In this document: positions 1 through 8,162 of the stretch, piece after piece
Layout of the letters: every line of letters starts with the position of its first letter
Position numbering within the stretch: the first letter of the stretch is position 1
Source: an uncultured Dorea sp.
GTDB lineage: Bacteria > Bacillota > Clostridia > Lachnospirales > Lachnospiraceae
Assembly (NCBI GenBank): GCA_947652615.1
Contig: CANTDX010000013.1
Span: 1 to 61,867, forward strand
Length of the DNA: 61,867 nt
Direction: 5' to 3'
Position numbers and translations under genes: made by a program
Notes under the pieces: model-generated
Seen by the model: the letters and a program-made list of their open reading frames with translations, nothing else
Database searches by the model: none
What the model was told of the DNA's origin: nothing

Positions 1-36
1 TTCAATGACTGGTGTATTAACCATGTTTTTATTTAA

Positions 37-339
37 GGGTGTCTGAACTGTTACATCAAGACAGCTATGGAACGTGTGGGAGATAAACCGGTATTTCTGA
101 CCTTTGATATTGATTTTGTGGATCCGGCTTATGCACCCGGAACAGGGACTCCGGAGGTAGGAGGATTTACTTCTTACGAGTCGTTGTCATTGGTACGTGC
201 ATTTAAGGATATGAATTTTGTTGGATTTGATATTGTGGAGGTTCTGCCGGCATATGATTCCGGTGAGGTGACAGCATATCTTGCCGCGAATATAGTATTC
301 GAATATTTGTCCATTCTTGCTGCGAAGAAGAAAGATTAG
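37..339 (+). pseudogene. agmatinase (ureohydrolase) C-terminal remnant
   Basis: The reading frame encodes the last third of an agmatinase/arginase-fold enzyme. The metal-binding segment TFDIDFVDP followed by [11 protein letters not shown] is unmistakable and the protein ends normally at 339. Going upstream, recognisable sequence stops near position 50 and the frame is closed by TAA at 34-36. The GGDHS and DAHxD metal motifs that a functional enzyme needs are therefore missing, and the bases before the break do not look like agmatinase in any frame. I infer a 5'-truncated gene; the breakpoint is an insertion or deletion lying at or just left of the window edge. The next gene is a YjiH-type transporter with a 19-bp gap, so the pair was probably once an operon. 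A short fragment starting at ATG 67 could be translated but could not be active. Confidence 0.75.
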
Positions 340-358
340 ATCTGAAACGGAGGGCGGA

Positions 359-1810
359 ATGGGAGAAAAGAAAAAAATCATTCGTATAGAAGAGGTCACA
401 GATCCGGATATGATGTCGAAGGAGCTGGACAATGTAGTTCTTGAGAGGAGAAGCAAGACGAAGGGGATCATCCTGTTCCTGGTGTGCTCTTTCATAGGAA
501 TCGCAGTGTTCTTTGGACAAATAGGCGGAAGCACCATTTTTGGAATCATTTATAATGGATTCGTGGATATGTTCGGACAGTCAATTTATTGGATATTGAC
601 GGGCGTTATTACAGCAAATTTTGTATGTCATGTATATTTCAAATACATAGATAAGGGGAAGACGAAGAATGCATTTGCGGATGTCTATGAAAATGATAAG
701 ATCATCCATACATTTTTGTATGGGCTTGGGGTGGTCTATATCATTATATATACCTTATGGATCGTGCATGGCATAGATATGCCTGAGATTATAATAAGTG
801 ATACAACAGGCGGTAATGTTATTCCGCCGATCGTAAAGGGCGTATTTGGTATCGTACTGGCAGGAGCAGTGTTCATGCCGTTTCTGCTGAACTACGGTAT
901 CCTGGAGATCATCGGTGTGCTCTTAGAGCCGCTGATGAGACCGCTTTTTAAGGTTCCCGGGAAGTCTGCACTGGGCGCGACAGCATCTTTTGTAAGTTCA
1001 TCTTCACTTGGGGTATTGCTTACGAACCGGATGTGGAAGAACAAGGTATATACAGAGAAGGAGATGGTCGCGATCATGACCGGGTTCTCGGCGGTATCCA
1101 TCGGATTCGCCCAACTGGTCATTGATACGGCAGGATGCGGCTCCCAGTTCTTCGAGATCTATGCGGTCAGCTTCGTGATGGTGTTCCTGATCGAGATGGT
1201 CACGGTGCGTATCCCGCCTATTTTCAGGAAGAAGGATGTCTATTATAACGGGAAGGTTCAGACGGAAGAGGAACGCAGGGAAGGCGCCCATTACTCCGTT
1301 CAGACGATTCCTACAGGCATCCAGCGGTCGGTGAAACGTGCCGCCGTTGCCTACAGCGTGCCGAAGAATGTGGGCATGAGCCTGAAGGACAGTATACTGG
1401 TGTTGCCGCAGGTGTTGACAATGCTGTCCGCGATCGGAGTATCTGCCATGATCCTTGCAGAGTATACGCCGGTGTTCAAGTGGCTGGGCTATATATTCCA
1501 GCCGGTCCTGATGCTCTGCCAGGTGCCGGATGCTGCGGCGATCGCACCGTCTATGCCGGTGGGAATCGCAGAGATGCTCCTTCCGGTACTCGTCATGAAC
1601 AGTACGGCGGCAACGGTATCCGTAAGCATGCGGGCGAGAGTGTTCGTCTGTCTGGTGTCCATGTGCCAGATCATCTTCTTCTCGGAGACGGCTACGGTCA
1701 TGATGGCGACGAAGTCGCCGATCAAGTTCTGGGAGATCATCGTGTGCTTCGTGGAGAGGACGTTGATCGCGATTCCGCTGGCATCGTTGGCGGTACATCT
1801 TATTTTTTGA
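359..1810 (+). CDS. YjiH-family membrane transporter (nucleoside-recognition/GATE fold)
   Basis: A 483-residue polytopic membrane protein matching the YjiH family. A charged N-terminal tail (about 45 residues) is followed by a first helix around SFIGIAVFFGQIGGSTIFG and roughly ten hydrophobic segments. The repeated GATE-type segments include a central ATASFVSSSSLGVLLTNRMW and a C-terminal half ending in AIPLASLAVHLIF. Substrates of this family are not settled; in Clostridia it often sits beside amino-acid or polyamine catabolic genes, which fits the agmatinase remnant just upstream. I chose ATG 359 over an in-frame ATG at 317 because GGAGGG lies about 5 bases before it and 317 falls inside the upstream frame. 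A hairpin follows the stop. Confidence 0.8.
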   Translation: MGEKKKIIRIEEVTDPDMMSKELDNVVLERRSKTKGIILFLVCSFIGIAVFFGQIGGSTIFGIIYNGFVDMFGQSIYWILTGVITANFVCHVYFKYIDKGKTKNAFADVYENDKIIHTFLYGLGVVYIIIYTLWIVHGIDMPEIIISDTTGGNVIPPIVKGVFGIVLAGAVFMPFLLNYGILEIIGVLLEPLMRPLFKVPGKSALGATASFVSSSSLGVLLTNRMWKNKVYTEKEMVAIMTGFSAVSIGFAQLVIDTAGCGSQFFEIYAVSFVMVFLIEMVTVRIPPIFRKKDVYYNGKVQTEEERREGAHYSVQTIPTGIQRSVKRAAVAYSVPKNVGMSLKDSILVLPQVLTMLSAIGVSAMILAEYTPVFKWLGYIFQPVLMLCQVPDAAAIAPSMPVGIAEMLLPVLVMNSTAATVSVSMRARVFVCLVSMCQIIFFSETATVMMATKSPIKFWEIIVCFVERTLIAIPLASLAVHLIF

Positions 1811-1843
1811 CAATCCGATAATTAGATAGACTATTCATCAGAT

Positions 1844-1893
1844 AGAACCTGCAGGATGCATTTGATAAATGTATCTTGCAGGTTCTATTGTTT
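1844..1893 (+). terminator. Rho-independent terminator after the YjiH gene
   Basis: A 19-20 bp imperfect inverted repeat (AGAACCTGCAGGATGCATT pairs with AATGTATCTTGCAGGTTCT using two G-T wobbles) with a four-base loop, followed by ATTGTTTG. It lies between two convergent genes and may also serve the minus-strand gene ending at 1912. Confidence 0.6.
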
Positions 1894-1911
1894 GCAGAAA
1901 ATCATAATTAA

Positions 1912-2487
1912 TTAAAATTCCTTCCATTCCCCCGGCTTTAGCTTCTCATCTAGCACAATATCATCAATGGCAACTCGCTTCAAGGCAACCACACAGCAGC
2001 GGACAGCCTTCATCATCCGGCGGATCTGCCGTTTCCGTCCCTCGGTGATGGTGATGCTTCCGCTGGTGACCGGATGGTCCGGACGGTTCCTTCCTATGGC
2101 AGCCTGCACCTCCGGGTGGAGTGAGGGCAGGATCTCTGATAACACTAAGCGGGCTGTGACCGTGATCTTACAGGGCAGCGTCGGTGTGTCGGAGCCATTT
2201 AACAGGATTCCGTTCTCAAGCTTCTGAAGCTTCATAGGATCTAAATCACCTAGGACGGTGAATTCATAGACTTTCTTCTTCTGATAATCCGGGTGTGTCA
2301 TCATCTGATTCCATTTCCCGTCGTCCGTAATGATCAGCAGCCCTTCCGTCTCACGGTCTAAGCGCCCGACGGGGGAGAGACGGTCGTTCCTAAGGTCCTT
2401 AAAATAATCCATTACGGCAGGGAAGCAGGCGTCCCGGCGGGCGGTGACGCAGCCGAAGGGTTTGTTGAACATATAATAGTGATACAT
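1912..2487 (-). CDS. RsuA/RluB/E/F-type rRNA pseudouridine synthase without S4 domain
   Basis: A 191-residue pseudouridine synthase of the RsuA branch. It isomerises uridine in rRNA. The catalytic motif GRLDRETEGLLI is present with the nucleophile Asp at about residue 44, preceded by YMFNKPFGCVT and followed by the basic motif EGRKRQIRRMM near residue 150. It lacks the N-terminal S4 RNA-binding domain of RsuA and RluB and so resembles RluE in size; the exact target uridine cannot be told from sequence. The gene begins 9 bp after the TauE/SafE pseudogene on the same strand, so both probably share the consensus promoter at 2899-2927. Translation likely uses an AAGGTGAG site. Confidence 0.88.
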   Translation of the reverse strand: MYHYYMFNKPFGCVTARRDACFPAVMDYFKDLRNDRLSPVGRLDRETEGLLIITDDGKWNQMMTHPDYQKKKVYEFTVLGDLDPMKLQKLENGILLNGSDTPTLPCKITVTARLVLSEILPSLHPEVQAAIGRNRPDHPVTSGSITITEGRKRQIRRMMKAVRCCVVALKRVAIDDIVLDEKLKPGEWKEF

Positions 2488-2496
2488 AGGCTCACC

Positions 2497-2863
2497 TTAT
2501 CCTACAATCATGATTGCGGCCCCAAGCACTGCAAGCACAATACCAGTGGCACGGTTCAGGGTAACCGCACTTGCCTTGTTGGCAAAGAGGGCGGCGATCC
2601 GTGCCCACAGAAGCGTAGACAATACGCAGAAGATCAGGCACCACAGATCCGGCATACCGCCGATGGCGAAATGGCTTGCCGCTCCTGTGAATGCGGTAAA
2701 TGCCATGATAAACACGCTCGCAGGCCACAGACTGGACAAATCGCTTGCGGGAATCTACGGATGCCATAGCTTCCTTGGTTGTCATGACCGGTTTGACGAT
2801 GAATTTGATGCCAAGTCCCGCGCCGATCCCGGCGATAAAGCATATGATGAATTTGGTCAGCAT
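2497..2863 (-). pseudogene. TauE/SafE-family exporter, pseudogene with two internal deletions
   Basis: Three pieces of one TauE/SafE sulfite/anion permease are visible. The N-terminus (MLTKFIICFIAGIGAGLG) runs directly into a central piece (IKFIVKPVMTTKEAMAS) and then, after a frame change near 2740, into the C-terminal helices (VFIMAFTAFTGAASHFAIGG through to the stop at 2497). From memory of the family, about 85 residues are missing at the first join (in frame) and about 40 at the second (frame-shifting). Only about 120 of roughly 250 residues remain, so the transporter cannot function. The promoter and start site look intact, which suggests recent decay. The downstream pseudouridine synthase may still depend on this transcript. 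Confidence 0.8.
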
Positions 2864-2898
2864 TCTTATGATTCCTCCGATCCGTTCAAATTTGGATT

Positions 2899-2927
2899 AT
2901 TATATGTAAAAAGCAGTTATTTGTCAA
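2899..2927 (-). promoter_or_regulatory. consensus sigma-A promoter for the TauE pseudogene / pseudouridine synthase
   Basis: On the minus strand TTGACA, a 17-base spacer and TATAAT match the vegetative consensus perfectly. It points at the start codon at 2863 and lies back-to-back with the promoter at 2941. Confidence 0.8.
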
Positions 2928-2940
2928 GTGATTGACGGTA

Positions 2941-2969
2941 TTGAATCGAAGCGCGGATATGTCTATAAT
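2941..2969 (+). promoter_or_regulatory. sigma-A promoter for the two-component/ABC operon
   Basis: TTGAAT, a 17-base spacer, then TATAAT, about 50 bp before the response-regulator start codon. No clear direct repeat for response-regulator binding was recognised around it. Confidence 0.7.
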
Positions 2970-3019
2970 AGAGATTAAGAGAACATTATTATTATAGGAA
3001 TACAGGAAGCAGGATAGGA

Positions 3020-3703
3020 ATGATGTGTGAGAAGAAGCGTATATTAATTGCAGATGATGAGCCGGGAATCATCCAGTTATTAAGGGATTATTTTGAGATA
3101 CAGAACTATCAGGTAATAGAGGCGAGAAATGGACTGGAAGTATTAGGACAACTGAATCGTAAGCCGGATATCATACTTCTGGATGTCAATATGCCGATGC
3201 TTGACGGATTTGAAGTATGTGAGCGGATCCGCGCCCATGTCTCGTGTCCGATCGTGTTCCTGTCTGCGAAGGTCGAGGAGGCGGACAGGATCAGGGGTCT
3301 GATGCTGGGCGGGGACGACTATATCCTGAAGCCGTTCAGCATCGAAGAGCTGGGTGCGAGGGTAGAGGCCCATCTTCGGAGAGAAGAGCGCAGGAGGACG
3401 GACCGGGCGGTGAAGGTATTCGACCGGCTGGCGATCCATTATGGCGACCATTGCGTATATTATGAAGAACAGCCGCTGAATCTGACGAAGACAGAGTATG
3501 GGATCGTGGAGACGCTTTCTTTGAATGCCGGGCAGGTATTTAGTAAAGACCAACTGTATGAGAAGGTCCGCGGATTTGACGGGAGCGCCGACAGCAGTAT
3601 TGTTATGGAGCATATACGGAGGATTCGGAGTAAGATCGGCAAGTATACGAGTCATGCTTATATAGAGACTGTGTGGGGAGTGGGATATAGATGGATTGGT
3701 TAG
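3020..3703 (+). CDS. OmpR-family response regulator
   Basis: A 227-residue DNA-binding response regulator. The receiver domain (residues 5-118) has the acidic pair in IADDEPG, the phospho-acceptor Asp55 in LLDVNMP, the LSAK segment and the conserved Lys104 in ILKPF. The winged-helix domain (about 130-227) has LTKTEYGIVETL and the terminal ETVWGVGYRW typical of the OmpR/PhoB class. The histidine kinase start overlaps its last 13 bases, so the pair is translationally coupled. The adjacent ABC exporter genes make a BceRS-like or lantibiotic-immunity-like stress response plausible. That role is inferred from neighbours only. Confidence 0.92.
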   Translation: MMCEKKRILIADDEPGIIQLLRDYFEIQNYQVIEARNGLEVLGQLNRKPDIILLDVNMPMLDGFEVCERIRAHVSCPIVFLSAKVEEADRIRGLMLGGDDYILKPFSIEELGARVEAHLRREERRRTDRAVKVFDRLAIHYGDHCVYYEEQPLNLTKTEYGIVETLSLNAGQVFSKDQLYEKVRGFDGSADSSIVMEHIRRIRSKIGKYTSHAYIETVWGVGYRWIG

Positions 3704-4938
3704 AAGAGCGAGTAGTAAGACTGCAGAGATATATCCGCGATCTTTCCTTCCGTAAGGCGATGATCGCGTATATCCTGGTGCTGTCTGTGGTTGTGTTTGG
3801 CCTGTCATATTTGACCATCATTGTCTGCTGGCAGTGGGAGATGGAAGAATGGGTGCGGTATGAGAGGGCAGATCTGGCAGATCTGGTCTACAGGAAAGGT
3901 CCTTTGTGGGGATTTCATTTTCATTTCGCAGAAGGAACGGATTATTGGAAGATATTATTTTTGGATTTGATCAGGGTATGGTGTCCGTTTTTTTATGCAT
4001 TTGCAGGGATGATATTGACAGTCTGCATCTTCTACAAGAAAAGGCTGGCAAGACCTTTGTCCATCCTTGAGGACAGTGTAGGGCGGATCTGGAGAAATGA
4101 TCTCGAATTCAGGGTCTGCTATGAGAGCAGGGACGAGCTTGGAAGCCTCTGTGATTCGGTGGAGGATATGCGTACGGAGCTGGTCAGGGGAAAGGAAGAG
4201 ATGTGGCGGCTCGTGGAGAGGCAGAAGGAATTGAATGCCGCGTTCGCCCATGATCTCCGCACTCCGCTCACGGTGCTTCGGGGTTATACGGATTTCCTTT
4301 TGCGTTATATTCCGGAGGGGAAGATCAGCGAGGAGAAGATGCAGGATACACTGGCATTGATGTCCGATCACATAAGGAGGCTTGAGAATTACAGCCGCAC
4401 CATGAAGGGGATCCGGAGCATTGAGGAGGTTCCGTTCTTGCCGGAGAGGACAGAGCTTGGAAGCCTCCAGAAGAAGATCGGGGAGGTGGTATTTGCATTA
4501 GATCAGGCGGGAGATGTCAGGGTCATTTATCAGAGACGAGATGCGGCGGGCGCCGTCAGAGTAGAAGCGGATGATAATATTATCATAGAAGTCCTGGGAA
4601 ATGTACTCTCCAATGCGATCCGCTATGCAAAAGAAGAGATCGAGGTCGTGTCGGATTATGACGAAGCGAAGGAGGAATTCCTGCTGACAGTCCGGGATGA
4701 TGGGAAGGGATTCTCGGAAGAACAGCTTCAGAAGGCATTGCAGCCGTACCATAAGGAGTATGAAGAGAAACCGGACGAACACTTTGGGATCGGGCTTCAT
4801 ATCTGCAGGGAATTCTGCAGGAAGCATGGCGGGACTTTGAATGTTGCGAACAGTATAAGGGGAGGGGCGGTTGTCACAGCGTCGTTTATCTGCAGGGTAT
4901 ATTCGGAGAATATTTCAGATATCCTTAGTGATTCTTAA
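3691..4938 (+). CDS. membrane sensor histidine kinase
   Basis: A 415-residue kinase with two transmembrane helices (about residues 24-46 and 96-114) enclosing a short extracytoplasmic loop of about 50 residues. A HAMP-like region (about 118-170), the H-box AFAHDLRTPLTVLRG with phospho-acceptor His187, and a C-terminal ATPase domain follow; the N-box is NVLSNAIRYA, then RDDGKGFS and HFGIGLHICREF. The loop contains an unusual HFHFAEG stretch that could be a metal or lipid contact, which is speculative. It is coupled to the response regulator by overlap and followed 108 bp later by the ABC genes. Confidence 0.92.
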   Translation: MDWLEERVVRLQRYIRDLSFRKAMIAYILVLSVVVFGLSYLTIIVCWQWEMEEWVRYERADLADLVYRKGPLWGFHFHFAEGTDYWKILFLDLIRVWCPFFYAFAGMILTVCIFYKKRLARPLSILEDSVGRIWRNDLEFRVCYESRDELGSLCDSVEDMRTELVRGKEEMWRLVERQKELNAAFAHDLRTPLTVLRGYTDFLLRYIPEGKISEEKMQDTLALMSDHIRRLENYSRTMKGIRSIEEVPFLPERTELGSLQKKIGEVVFALDQAGDVRVIYQRRDAAGAVRVEADDNIIIEVLGNVLSNAIRYAKEEIEVVSDYDEAKEEFLLTVRDDGKGFSEEQLQKALQPYHKEYEEKPDEHFGIGLHICREFCRKHGGTLNVANSIRGGAVVTASFICRVYSENISDILSDS

Positions 4939-5046
4939 TTTTTTGTAGAGAAATTATAGGGATTTGCGTTTTATTATATTTATATCAGGAAGGCAGATGC
5001 AGAGTATTTATCAAGATGTCTTCTGAAATAAGGAGGATGAAGGCGT

Positions 5047-5931
5047 ATGTCCACTACAATCGAAATCAGGAATCTGAATCAATATTATGGCAAGAAGCAG
5101 GCGTTAAGAGATATTAATCTTACGATCGAGACAGGCATGTTCGGTCTCTTGGGGAGAAACGGTGCGGGAAAGACCACACTGATGAAGGTGATCGCGACAC
5201 TTTTGCCCCGGTCGGAAGGAGAAGTGACCGTGTGCGGCAGAAGTACGTTAAGAGCACAGGAGGTCCGGCGGATCGTTGGGTATCTCCCGCAGGATTTCTC
5301 TATGTATCCGAACATGACAGTGTACGAGGCGATGGATTACTTAGGCGTGCTGTCCGGATTGAGTAAGGCGAAGCGCAGGCAGCGGATTCCAAGACTCCTT
5401 GAGAGAGTGAATCTTCAGGATGACCGGAGGAAGAAGGTGAAGGCGCTGTCCGGCGGGATGAAACGGCGCCTCGGTATCGCGCAGGCAATTCTTCATAACC
5501 CTAAGGTACTGATCGTGGATGAACCAACGGCAGGACTAGACCCGGAAGAACGGGTGCGTTTCCGTAATCTTCTGTGCGAGATCGCAGAGGATCGGATCGT
5601 GATATTATCCACCCACATCGTGGGGGATATCGAGGCGACTTGTGAGGATATTGCGGTTCTGGACGAGGGGAACGTCATTTATCAGGGGACGGTGTCAGAT
5701 CTGATTGCTATGGCAGAAGGGAAGGTATATTCTGCAGAGATCAGCAAGCGGGAATTGGAACTCTTGAAGAAGGACTATCTTGTGACCAGCATGCTTACCC
5801 TGGGAAATAATGTGATGGCACGTTTTCTGGCAGAAGAGAGGCCCTTTGCGTCAGCGAAGCTCTGTGAAGCAGGTGTGGAAGATGCTTACATGTATCTGAT
5901 GCATGTGGGGAGGGGGGAGTACGGATGTTAG
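5047..5931 (+). CDS. ABC transporter ATP-binding protein
   Basis: A 294-residue ATPase of the ABC-2 exporter type. Walker A is GRNGAGKT (residues 36-43), the signature is LSGGMKRRLGIAQAI, Walker B is VLIVDEPTAGLDPEE and the switch histidine sits in LSTHIVGDI. The extra 70-residue C-terminus is typical of drug or peptide exporters paired with separate permeases. GGAGG lies 9 bases before the ATG. The stop overlaps the next start, so the ATPase and its permease are coupled. The substrate is unknown; location after a two-component system suggests a cell-envelope or antimicrobial-peptide stress pump. Confidence 0.93.
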   Translation: MSTTIEIRNLNQYYGKKQALRDINLTIETGMFGLLGRNGAGKTTLMKVIATLLPRSEGEVTVCGRSTLRAQEVRRIVGYLPQDFSMYPNMTVYEAMDYLGVLSGLSKAKRRQRIPRLLERVNLQDDRRKKVKALSGGMKRRLGIAQAILHNPKVLIVDEPTAGLDPEERVRFRNLLCEIAEDRIVILSTHIVGDIEATCEDIAVLDEGNVIYQGTVSDLIAMAEGKVYSAEISKRELELLKKDYLVTSMLTLGNNVMARFLAEERPFASAKLCEAGVEDAYMYLMHVGRGEYGC

Positions 5932-7190
5932 GACAGTTATTTGTAAGGGAATGCAGGCAGACGGCGAAGAGCCTGATATACTGGCTGATAGTCCTGATCC
6001 TGATCTTCGATTTTACCACGCAGCTTGGCGAGATGGAGATTGATGAAGAGCCGCAGCCGGGACAGGAGAGTTATGGGTACCGGCAGAGCGAGGATCCAGA
6101 TATCATCATGAGAAGCACGCTTGGACAGCTGACAGAAGAGTATGTCCGGGAGAACTATACGACTTATCCCATTGGTTTCTATAAGAATGTGACGCTAAAT
6201 GAGAAGGATGACGCGAGGATTGGGCAGATCCTCGAAGAGACGGCGGGGATTGCAGGCCGTGAATCGGCGGAGCAGGTAAGGGAAGAGTGGTATGCCGCCC
6301 AGAACGGGCAGGATTCGGCAGATAATATGGAAAATATGATGTATCAGGAACCTTTGAAGGTGAAACCGGCAGACGGTCTGACCTATGAACATTTTACCGA
6401 ACTGATGGATGAAGCGGATAAGATTCTGGGCGGAGGCTCGAACTACGGTAAGGAGTACCGGGAGAAGAATGCCCAGGTTCCTATGACTTACGAGGATGCG
6501 GTGAAGGAGTACGGCGCTTTGATAGAAGAGGATCGGCTGACCGGCGGATACGCCAGGCTGTTCTGCGATTATATGGTGATCTTCCTGGGAATTCTGCCGG
6601 TCTTCCTGGCGGTGACCAGAGGGCTCAGGGACCGTCGTTCCATGATGCAGGAGTTGATCTATACGAGGAAATGTTCTTCTCTGACGGTCATGGTAAGCCG
6701 CTATCTGGCGATGCTCGTGATGCTGACGCTGCCCGTGCTTATATTGTCCCTGAATCCGCTGCTGAAATGCATGAGTTATGCCGGTAAGGCAGGGATTACA
6801 GTGGATATGCTGGCATTCGTGAAATACACCTTTGGATGGCTGCTTCCGACGGTCATGGCCGTAACGGCGCTTGGAATGTTCCTCACAGAGCTTACCGATA
6901 CGGCGGCTGCGGTGCTGGTACAGGGGGCATGGTGGTTTATTGCCGTATTTGGCGGTGTGGACAGATTGAAGGGAGGAATGTATGGCTGGAATCTGATGCC
7001 AAGACACAATACAGAACTGAACTGGCAGGGTTTCCATGGCGGCTTCGCACAGCTTGCCGCGAACAGGCTGTTCTATATGGCTGCTGCTTTGCTGTTGGTT
7101 GCTCTGACTGTTTTCATCTATTCTCAGAAAAGGAAAGGGAGGCTTCATATCCGTGGAAAGATACTGGCAAATCGAAAAAGTAAATCTTAA
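5925..7190 (+). CDS. ABC-2 type permease, first subunit
   Basis: A 421-residue membrane protein. There is one N-terminal helix (SLIYWLIVLILIFDFTT), then a large soluble loop of about 175 residues rich in Glu/Asp/Gln, then about five to six helices in the C-terminal half (from FCDYMVIFLGILPVFLAVT onward). This is the layout of ABC-2 exporter permeases with a big extracytoplasmic domain. It overlaps the ATPase gene by 7 bp and the next gene by 38 bp. No enzymatic motifs were seen in the loop. Confidence 0.82.
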   Translation: MLGQLFVRECRQTAKSLIYWLIVLILIFDFTTQLGEMEIDEEPQPGQESYGYRQSEDPDIIMRSTLGQLTEEYVRENYTTYPIGFYKNVTLNEKDDARIGQILEETAGIAGRESAEQVREEWYAAQNGQDSADNMENMMYQEPLKVKPADGLTYEHFTELMDEADKILGGGSNYGKEYREKNAQVPMTYEDAVKEYGALIEEDRLTGGYARLFCDYMVIFLGILPVFLAVTRGLRDRRSMMQELIYTRKCSSLTVMVSRYLAMLVMLTLPVLILSLNPLLKCMSYAGKAGITVDMLAFVKYTFGWLLPTVMAVTALGMFLTELTDTAAAVLVQGAWWFIAVFGGVDRLKGGMYGWNLMPRHNTELNWQGFHGGFAQLAANRLFYMAAALLLVALTVFIYSQKRKGRLHIRGKILANRKSKS

Positions 7191-7788
7191 ATACCATATA
7201 CCGCTGCATGTCCTGATCTCTGTCCTGCTGCTTCTGATCTCGCCGTTTCTGATAGGGGTGGCGAATCTTGGGGCACAGGATACGGCAAAAGCCCTGGAGA
7301 TGTATGTTGCCCTCATTGGGATCGTGCTTCTGCCGCCGGTATTCTTGCCGGAGCAGAATCATGATATCCGAGATCTCATTTACACCAAATATCTGAATGG
7401 TACGGCAATATATCTGGTGAGGATCCTTGGAAATATCCTGCTCATGGCAGTATTGCTCGGGTTATATATCGGGATGCTCGCGTATCACGGATGTGAATTC
7501 CCGGCGGGCAAATATTTCTGCGGGACATTGACGGAGATGCTGTTCCTGGGAGGTCTGGGGGTGTTCTTCTACGGCCTGTGCGATAATCTGGTGATCGGAT
7601 ATATGGCTCCCATTGTCTATTATATAGCGGCAATCGGGGGCGGAGAGAAATATATGAAGATGTTCTATCCATTTTCCATGGTCAGGGGAAGCTATGGGGA
7701 GAAGGTATGGCTGGCTTTTGGAGCAGTGATTCTTGTGATCGGGGGAGTGTGGTTTCGGTGCAGGAGGAAGCGGCGGTTTGTACGGTAA
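7153..7788 (+). CDS. small polytopic membrane protein, probable second ABC permease subunit
   Basis: A 211-residue protein with about six hydrophobic helices and no large loop, starting at GTG 7153 with AGGGAGG about 9 bases upstream. It starts inside the end of the previous permease gene (38-bp overlap), so it almost certainly belongs to the same transporter. It ends in a basic tail (CRRKRRFVR). Its TAA stop lies at the left edge of the 257-bp palindrome at 7782-8038, so the natural C-terminus may have been altered when that element arrived. Confidence 0.75.
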   Translation: MERYWQIEKVNLKYHIPLHVLISVLLLLISPFLIGVANLGAQDTAKALEMYVALIGIVLLPPVFLPEQNHDIRDLIYTKYLNGTAIYLVRILGNILLMAVLLGLYIGMLAYHGCEFPAGKYFCGTLTEMLFLGGLGVFFYGLCDNLVIGYMAPIVYYIAAIGGGEKYMKMFYPFSMVRGSYGEKVWLAFGAVILVIGGVWFRCRRKRRFVR

Positions 7789-8038
7789 CCGTTATAGTTC
7801 ACTCCTACACTAGCGGACACAGTTTGAATGAGCAGGATATCTCTACTCAGACGGGGCAATATTCCGATGAACTAACTGCTAACGGAATCTAAGACGTTCA
7901 GCAATGGCTTCACGCCTAAGATTCCGTAAGCAGTGGATTTCATCTCCATAAAAAGCGCCCCTGAATTGTCTGATTAGAGGTATCCTGCTCATTCAAACTG
8001 CTGTTTACTGGCGTGGGTCTGAATTATACGGTAGCCGT
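7782..8038. mobile_element. 257-bp near-complete palindrome, MITE-like element
   Basis: The two ends are inverted copies of each other. About 70 bp of each arm align well, including an exact 20-base match (CAGTTTGAATGAGCAGGATA, 7820-7839, with its reverse complement at 7981-8000). The pairing continues inward: GGGGC with GCCCC, GATGAA with TTCATC, CTGCT with AGCAG and ACGGAATCT with AGATTCCGT. The whole unit therefore folds into one hairpin with a loop near 7895-7915. Both tips carry a small palindrome of the form ACGGTAACCGT / ACGGTAGCCGT and both are next to TA. It has no ORF of its own. A miniature inverted-repeat element is the best reading; a structured RNA is the alternative. It fills most of the 374-bp gap here. 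Confidence 0.65.
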
Positions 8039-8068
8039 TAATATTTCGTATACATATAGAAGACTGTC

Positions 8069-8097
8069 TTGAAAATGCCCATGAATCGTGATACTAT
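8069..8097 (+). promoter_or_regulatory. putative sigma-A promoter for the nucleotidyltransferase
   Basis: TTGAAA, a 17-base spacer, then TACTAT, about 65 bp upstream of the ATG at 8163 and just outside the palindromic element. Confidence 0.55.
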
Positions 8098-8162
8098 TGA
8101 AATCAGTGATATGGTCTGCCATCAGCGTTTGGCAGGCGGCGAGAGAAATGGAGATTAGTAAT

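Noticed and set aside
1004..1813. 269-residue antisense frame over the YjiH gene
   Set aside because: Composition is His/Arg-rich and motif-free, typical of the reverse strand of a membrane-protein gene; no ribosome site.
6195..7316. 373-residue minus-strand frame opposite the ABC permease genes
   Set aside because: It lies entirely opposite two convincing membrane-protein genes, has Gln/His-rich low-information sequence and no expression signals.
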